Positions 6,263 through 10,136 of a stretch of DNA of 10,136 bases are shown piece after piece. Position numbers and translations under genes: made by a program. The number at the start of each line of letters is the position of its first letter. Within the stretch, counting starts at the first letter, position 1. Under the pieces are notes generated by a model. The model was not told the origin of the DNA. It saw only the letters and a list, made by a program, of their open reading frames with translations, and did no database searches. This DNA comes from a bacterium (GTDB taxonomy: Bacteria; Pseudomonadota; Gammaproteobacteria; Berkiellales; Berkiellaceae): assembly GCA_009927065.1 (NCBI GenBank), contig RFNU01000172.1:1-10136 (forward strand), read 5' to 3'.

Positions 6263-6337
6263 AAAAAAAGAGCAGGGCGTGCTTGACCTTCCCGTAAACG
6301 AAAAGGATTGCGCACGTGTTTTGTTCAAAAGCTGCTC
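6263..6337 (-). terminator. Long structured terminator after the HAD-like gene
   Basis: Reading the - strand, three nested stems can form: GAGCAG with CTGCTC (6337-6332 / 6275-6270), CGTGC with GCACG, and CCTTTTC with GGGAAGG (two G-U pairs) around the loop GTTTAC. Seven Ts (6269-6263) follow directly. It begins about 20 bases after the stop of the HAD-like gene, which fits its transcription terminator. The internal loops are unequal, so the fold is approximate. Confidence 0.5.
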
Positions 6338-6355
6338 AATAATAAAGAACTTGAT

Positions 6356-7048
6356 CTAAAACATTGCAGGTCTAACGCAGGACGCTTGATGATAACGTTT
6401 GCTAGACTCATCATAGTGATATAAATCATAACGAACACCAAGATTTTTAAGATCATTATCAACGCTTTCTAAATTATGCAAACTATCGTCAATAAAAACA
6501 ATGCGCTTGTCTAAAAGTTCAGGGTGCTGTAACAAAATACGTTTTAGCACTAGGCCTTTTGGAGATCCAGCTGTAAAAATAATATGATCTTTAATATCAA
6601 AATCTGGATGTGCAACATGATAATTATCTTCATAAAGAAAATTGATCCCAAGACCTTGCAATTGACGATGTGTTGTTTCTGCCAGGGCTAAAGATCGTGC
6701 TGTTAAACCAATCATTGGAATACGTTGCGTAGTCCATTTAATCCAGAGTTCAGCTAATGCCTGATCAGTTAAACGAACATCTGTTTTATGTTGAATTGTG
6801 TTATATAGCTCAATAACAAATTCTCTATTTTCTGGATGAGCTGCAGCCATCAATGAACGAAACCAAGGATCGGATCCTTCATAAGAAATCGGCTCCATTA
6901 AAGTATGGTCGAGATCTAAAAACAGAATATCTTTTTCTGGATTAAGTTCAAGATTCTCAAAATTATATAATTTTTCAAAAGCATAAATAGTATTAAAGTT
7001 TAATAAACAAAGTATTAAGATCGAAAAATACCTCACTAAACTGATCAT
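6356..7048 (-). CDS. Exported HAD-fold hydrolase, DUF2608-like
   Basis: Probable periplasmic phosphatase-like protein of the HAD superfamily. With the start at ATG 7048 it has 230 residues and begins with a clear Sec signal peptide (MISLVRYFSILILCLLNF...IYA, cleavage before FEKLYN). The HAD motifs are all present: DLDHT (motif I), GLTARS (motif II), the Lys of GSPKGLVLK (motif III) and FIDDSLHNL (motif IV). This pattern, with GLTAR and an N-terminal signal, is that of DUF2608 proteins known from Legionella- and Chlamydia-type bacteria. The substrate is unknown. ATG 7084 is open in frame but has no RBS, would bury the signal peptide, and overlaps the predicted promoter, while 7048 follows a GGGGAG stretch. 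The gene is divergent from gyrA, and a structured terminator follows. HAD identity is sure; the DUF2608 assignment is from memory of the motif pattern. Confidence 0.88.
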   Translation of the reverse strand: MISLVRYFSILILCLLNFNTIYAFEKLYNFENLELNPEKDILFLDLDHTLMEPISYEGSDPWFRSLMAAAHPENREFVIELYNTIQHKTDVRLTDQALAELWIKWTTQRIPMIGLTARSLALAETTHRQLQGLGINFLYEDNYHVAHPDFDIKDHIIFTAGSPKGLVLKRILLQHPELLDKRIVFIDDSLHNLESVDNDLKNLGVRYDLYHYDESSKRYHQASCVRPAMF

Positions 7049-7074
7049 TCGAGTGTCTCTCCCCAATATAATAA

Positions 7075-7103
7075 ATAATGCCATAAAAAATGATAAGGAA
7101 CAA
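7075..7103 (-). promoter_or_regulatory. Probable promoter of the HAD-like gene
   Basis: On the - strand TTGTTC (7103-7098), a 17-base spacer ending in TGG, and CATTAT (7080-7075) make a moderate sigma-70 pair. Transcription would start near 7068, giving a leader of about 20 bases before ATG 7048. A start at 7084 would then lie outside the transcript, which supports the shorter protein. Confidence 0.35.
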
Positions 7104-7137
7104 AACTGAGCAAACTGTACAACAACGCTAGCTATTA

Positions 7138-7166
7138 CTGCAAGATGCTTTTGAGTATGGTATTAT
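7138..7166 (+). promoter_or_regulatory. gyrA: Possible gyrA promoter
   Basis: TATTAT at 7161-7166, preceded by TGG (weak extended -10), with CTGCAA at 7138-7143 at 17-base spacing. The -35 is poor. GCTAGC occurs just downstream of the -10 box (7177-7182) and again 50 bases upstream of that (7127-7132). Confidence 0.3.
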
Positions 7167-7198
7167 ATTCTCTATTGCTAGCTTAATTTTGTAGTTAT

Positions 7199-9841
7199 AT
7201 GTCAAGTATCAAAGACGGGATCCAACCCATTACGCTCGAGCAGGAACTAAAAAAATCTTATCTTGATTATGCCATGAGTGTTATTGTTGGTCGGGCTTTG
7301 CCTGACTGCCTAGATGGTCTCAAACCTGTTCATCGAAGAATCCTTTATGCCATGCATGAATTAGGCAACACTCCTAATAAACCTTATAAAAAATCAGCTC
7401 GTACCGTCGGGGATGTGCTTGCTAAGTATCATCCTCATGGTGAAACAGCTGTTTATGATTCTATTGTTAGAATGGCTCAAGACTTCTCCATGAGATATCA
7501 ACTTATTGATGGGCAAGGGAATTTTGGATCTATTGATGGCGACTCTGCTGCAGCAATGCGTTACACCGAAATCAGAATGCGTCAATATGCTGTCACTTTA
7601 TTGGAAGATATTGATAAAGATACAGTCAACTTTTCTCCAAACTATGATGGATCTGAAAAAATCCCTGATGTTTTGCCAGCGAAAGTACCAAATTTCCTGA
7701 TTAACGGTTCTTCGGGTATTGCAGTTGGAATGGCTACTCAAACTCCGCCACATAATCTTAAAGAAGTTATGTTAGCATTTTTGCATTACATGGATAATCC
7801 TGATGCCTCTGTAGATGACCTTATGTCTATTCTTCCAGGACCTGATTTTCCAACAAGAGCGCATATTTTAGGGCGCGCTGGTATAAGACAAGCTTATATA
7901 ACAGGACGTGGTCGAGTAAAAATCCGATCAGTCAGTCATATTGAAGAAAATAATAATCGTCGCAGTATTGTTGTTACTGAAATTCCTTATCAAGTCAACA
8001 AGGCCCGTTTAATTGAAAAAATCGCGGAACTTGCTCGTGATAAAAGAATAGAAGGGATTTCGGCCTTACGCGATGAATCTGATAAAGATGGTATGCGTAT
8101 TGTGATCGATCTGAAACGCGATGTTAATGATCAAGTTCTACTCAATCAACTTTATCAAAATACACAATTACAAACATATTTTGCTATCAATATGGTAGGC
8201 CTCGTTCATGGCAGACCAGAAATATTAACGCTCAAAAATATCTTTAAATATTTTTATCAACACAGACAAGAAATTTTAATCAGAAAAACACGCTTTCAAC
8301 TTTCTAAAGCAAAGTTAAAAGCACATATTTTGGAAGGCCTTGCTGTTGCATTAGATAATATTGATTCTATTATTGCACTGATCAAAGAATCCTCCTCTGC
8401 TGCAGAAGCAAAAGAGCGTCTTTGTGCTCAACCCTGGGTTGCACCTACAGTTAATGCTTTAAATAAAGATCTTCAACATGTTCTTTTAATTAATGAGTAT
8501 TTACCTTACGGACCACAAGATAATAAATACTTGCTTTCTATGAGACAAGCTGAAGCTATCCTTGAAATGCGCTTACAGAAACTCACGTCAATGGAACAAA
8601 CAAGTATCAAAGATGATTTTGCAGAATGCTTGGCGCATATTGCTTATTTATGCACTATCTTACAATCAGATGAAGTTCGTATTTCTATTATCAAAACTGA
8701 AAGTCATGAGCTCATTAATCAATTTAATGATAATCGTAGAACGGCTTTAATTGAAGCTGATGATGATATTGAAGATGAAGATTTGATTCCTCCCGAGCAC
8801 CTTGTGATCACTCTTTCTGCTGCAGGATATATCAAGACTCAACCATTATCACTCTTTGAATCTCAGCGTCGTGGTGGAAAAGGTAAGAGCGCAACACGTT
8901 TGAAAGCAGAAGATAGAACAACCCAATTGCTCGTTTCTCATACGCATGATCATCTTTTATGTTTTAGTACTGCGGGAAAAATTTACACATTACGGGTATT
9001 TTCATTACCTTCAGGTTCACGTTATGCTGGTGGCAAACCTATTGTTAACTGCTTACCGTTGAGTGAAGGGGAAAAAATTTCAGCGCTGTTAACGGTCAAA
9101 AATTTTGATGAGCCAGGCTACGTTTTCATGACAACTCGTTTAGGTGTTGTTAAAAAAGTTGATCTGAGTCAATTTGCTCATACGAGAAGCTCTGGAATCA
9201 TTAGTATTGATTTAGACGAAGGGGATTTACTAGAGCATGCTTTCTTAACCGATGGTAGTAAAGATATTATGCTTTTTGCGAATAATGGTAAAGCTATTCG
9301 TTTCCATGAAGATGAAGTTCGTTCTACAGGTCGATCCTCTCGTGGTGTACGCGGAATGAGATTGAATCCTGAAAAACAACATATCATTAGTGCTGTCGCA
9401 TTAGACATCGATCAAGACGAGATGATGATATTAACAGCTTCTTGCCACGGTTATGGGAAATGTACTTATGTGAAGCAATTTTTAGCTCAGGCTCGTGGCG
9501 GTATGGGCGTCATTGCAATGAGCTGTTCTACAAGAAATGGTGAAATGATTGGGGCGCTGTTAGTTCACGCCAACGATCATGTGATGTTCTTAACAGAACA
9601 GGGGATGATTCTGCGGACACAAATTTCAGCAATTTCAGTTTCTTCCAGAAATACTCAAGGTGTGCGGTTACTCCGCTTAAAAGAAGATGATCTATTGCGC
9701 CAAATTCAATCAATTAGTATTGATGAATCAGATATCGAAGATGAAAATCAAGATATGCTTGTTTTAGAAGAAGCTCCTGCTGAAGAAGATATTGATGAAT
9801 CTGTTGATCAACTCGATACTGATTTATCAAACGAAGAGTAA
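7199..9841 (+). CDS. gyrA: DNA gyrase subunit A
   Basis: GyrA cuts and rejoins DNA in the A2B2 gyrase that introduces negative supercoils. The 880 residues are full length (E. coli 875) and number like E. coli across the N-terminal domain. Tyr122, the DNA-attaching residue, lies in AMRYTEIR, and LKPVHRRILYAM and GQGNFGSIDGDSAAAMRYTE are typical. The quinolone region reads HPHGETAVYD, i.e. Glu82, Thr83, Asp87. The C-terminal beta-pinwheel begins near GYIKTQPLSLF and has the GyrA box QRRGGKG, required for supercoiling, followed by blade repeats (GKIYTLRV, LGVVKKVDL, GKAIRFHEDEVRSTGR, GMILRTQISAI). The last 35 or so residues form an acidic tail (EEAPAEEDIDESVDQ). The ATG at 7199 has no clear Shine-Dalgarno. 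The gene faces right, divergent from the HAD-like gene, whereas serC-cmk-rpsA run left. Confidence 0.98.
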   Translation: MSSIKDGIQPITLEQELKKSYLDYAMSVIVGRALPDCLDGLKPVHRRILYAMHELGNTPNKPYKKSARTVGDVLAKYHPHGETAVYDSIVRMAQDFSMRYQLIDGQGNFGSIDGDSAAAMRYTEIRMRQYAVTLLEDIDKDTVNFSPNYDGSEKIPDVLPAKVPNFLINGSSGIAVGMATQTPPHNLKEVMLAFLHYMDNPDASVDDLMSILPGPDFPTRAHILGRAGIRQAYITGRGRVKIRSVSHIEENNNRRSIVVTEIPYQVNKARLIEKIAELARDKRIEGISALRDESDKDGMRIVIDLKRDVNDQVLLNQLYQNTQLQTYFAINMVGLVHGRPEILTLKNIFKYFYQHRQEILIRKTRFQLSKAKLKAHILEGLAVALDNIDSIIALIKESSSAAEAKERLCAQPWVAPTVNALNKDLQHVLLINEYLPYGPQDNKYLLSMRQAEAILEMRLQKLTSMEQTSIKDDFAECLAHIAYLCTILQSDEVRISIIKTESHELINQFNDNRRTALIEADDDIEDEDLIPPEHLVITLSAAGYIKTQPLSLFESQRRGGKGKSATRLKAEDRTTQLLVSHTHDHLLCFSTAGKIYTLRVFSLPSGSRYAGGKPIVNCLPLSEGEKISALLTVKNFDEPGYVFMTTRLGVVKKVDLSQFAHTRSSGIISIDLDEGDLLEHAFLTDGSKDIMLFANNGKAIRFHEDEVRSTGRSSRGVRGMRLNPEKQHIISAVALDIDQDEMMILTASCHGYGKCTYVKQFLAQARGGMGVIAMSCSTRNGEMIGALLVHANDHVMFLTEQGMILRTQISAISVSSRNTQGVRLLRLKEDDLLRQIQSISIDESDIEDENQDMLVLEEAPAEEDIDESVDQLDTDLSNEE

Positions 9842-9879
9842 TGTGAACGCAAGGACATCAATTTAAGAGGGTTTTTATC

Positions 9880-9909
9880 AAAAAATGGGCAGAAAGATGG
9901 AGCTGCCCA
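9880..9909 (-). terminator. Leftward terminator downstream of gyrA
   Basis: TGGGCAG (9886-9892) pairs with CTGCCCA (9903-9909) around a 10-base loop. On the - strand the stem is followed at once by six Ts (complement of 9880-9885), so it suits transcripts coming from the right, such as tnpB/omega-RNA. On the + strand no T-run follows, so it would stop gyrA transcription poorly. Confidence 0.5.
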
Positions 9910-10068
9910 GCTTTGCTAACGCGCACTTGCTGATTACATAAAAATAAGCTTTCTTTTAACTAAAAAATCTTTTTCATTTATAAATCATCTCGAAACCTAC
10001 TGAATCTTTGGAAAAATATATCTGTCAGTATGCGAAATTTTTCATCTTCTAATGATTTGATGTTGTAT

Positions 10069-10136
10069 GTGAACTACCCGCCGATGAATGAGCGGGCTTC
10101 CGATTAGGCGACAGCAACAGTGTGCTGACGCTTAAC
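10069..10136 (-). mobile_element. Right end of an IS200/IS605-family element (rest outside window)
   Basis: The subterminal hairpin and the TTCAC end described for the RNA above would also be the right-end recognition structure used by the TnpA transposase of this family. The element body lies to the right of the window, and its border with the gyrA flank would be between 10068 and 10069. These elements make no target duplication, so none is expected. Confidence 0.45.
10104..10136 (-). CDS. tnpB: C-terminal tail of a probable TnpB (partial)
   Basis: The - strand frame from the window edge reads VKRQHTVAVA followed by TAA at 10106-10104, eight bases before the right-end hairpin structure. TnpB genes end in this place, usually with a short basic/hydrophobic tail of this kind (VKR...). 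The zinc-finger and RuvC parts that would prove it are outside the window. TnpB is an RNA-guided nuclease that favours retention of its transposon. The identification rests on position and on the neighbouring motif, since ten residues cannot identify the protein alone. Confidence 0.35.
   Translation of the reverse strand, partial: VKRQHTVAVA

Larger units (their letters stand above)
5915..6355. other. Gene-poor 440-bp stretch between serC and the HAD-like gene
   Basis: No convincing intact gene lies here. It holds, from left to right, a possible insertion-sequence end and transposase fragment (5971-6159, + strand), a leftward terminator-like hairpin (6007-6052), a small palindromic hairpin ATTCTCA/TGAGAAT (6116-6135), a near-perfect leftward -10 box (6217-6222) and a long leftward hairpin with a T-run (6263-6337). 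The 10-mer CCCGTAAACG occurs twice (6161-6170 and 6291-6300). Stop codons are dense in the remaining frames. Confidence 0.6.
10049..10136 (-). ncRNA. Omega-RNA-like 3' end with guide position (TnpB-associated)
   Basis: On the - strand, GAAGCCCGC, a 10-base loop and GCGGGTAGTTCAC form the hairpin-plus-GTAGTTCAC motif I associate with the right ends of many IS200/IS605 (tnpB-carrying) elements. The stem is CCCGC/GCGGG (10096-10092 with 10081-10077) plus a G-U pair. In such elements the RNA scaffold runs through the tnpB 3' end and stops at TTCAC (10073-10069), and the next 16-20 bases act as guide; here that is 10068-10049, starting ATACAACATC. Motif recognition is from memory, and the scaffold 5' part lies outside the window. 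Confidence 0.45.

Noticed and set aside
6263..6337. Idea that the structured region encodes 4.5S/SRP RNA because of GGGAAGG
   Set aside because: The conserved SRP domain IV bases (GGUCAGG...GGAA...AGCAG) are not present in the right arrangement; a terminator explains the stem and T-run.
7049..7084. ATG at 7084 as the start of the HAD-like gene
   Set aside because: There is no ribosome-binding site, it would place 12 residues before a signal peptide, and it overlaps the predicted -10 region.
7394..9713. Several 60-76 codon frames inside gyrA on both strands
   Set aside because: All are shadows of the intact gyrA frame, with no start signals of their own.
9885..9941. 18-codon open frame MGRKMELPSF... 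downstream of gyrA
   Set aside because: Too short, poorly spaced RBS, and it lies across the leftward terminator hairpin.

Overview
The window is AT-rich (clearly below 40% GC by eye) and reads as a gammaproteobacterial chromosome. The evidence is a six-domain ribosomal protein S1 next to a LapA-like membrane protein, SerC and cytidylate kinase in the same transcription direction, UbiG (ubiquinone synthesis), and a GyrA that numbers like the E. coli protein through the quinolone-resistance region. An exported HAD-fold protein that looks like the DUF2608 family, the low GC and the loss of usual neighbours suggest a host-associated Legionellales/Coxiellaceae-like bacterium. That placement is inference.

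Layout, left to right. 1-686: two tandem, related, unrecognised small genes on the + strand, the first cut by the window edge, closed by a strong terminator. 661-4000, all on the - strand (so transcribed rpsA -> unknown exported protein -> lapA-like -> ubiG): rpsA ends in a 12-bp perfect hairpin, and a new promoter then drives the exported-protein/lapA pair, with ubiG downstream. 4183-5914, - strand: serC and cmk overlap by 23 bp. 5915-6355: a gene-poor stretch with a possible insertion-sequence remnant, a near-consensus leftward -10 box, and two leftward terminator-like structures. 6356-7048, - strand: exported HAD-like phosphatase. 7199-9841, + strand: complete gyrA. 9842-10136: a leftward terminator and, at the right edge, what looks like the right end of an IS200/IS605-family element, with the last residues of TnpB and an omega-RNA-like 3' hairpin followed by its guide position.

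The conserved core is the familiar gyrA / serC / (aroA) / cmk / rpsA / (ihfB) / lapA neighbourhood, but rearranged. gyrA faces the other way, aroA is absent between serC and cmk, and an unrecognised exported protein sits where ihfB is expected. The reversed gyrA/HAD block has mobile-element traces on both sides (about 5971-6159 and 10069-10136), so IS-linked rearrangement is a reasonable reading. I see no CRISPR array, tRNA or rRNA. The best candidates for something new are the tandem small-protein pair, a possible leftward small RNA at about 6007-6210, and the TnpB/omega-RNA end beside gyrA.
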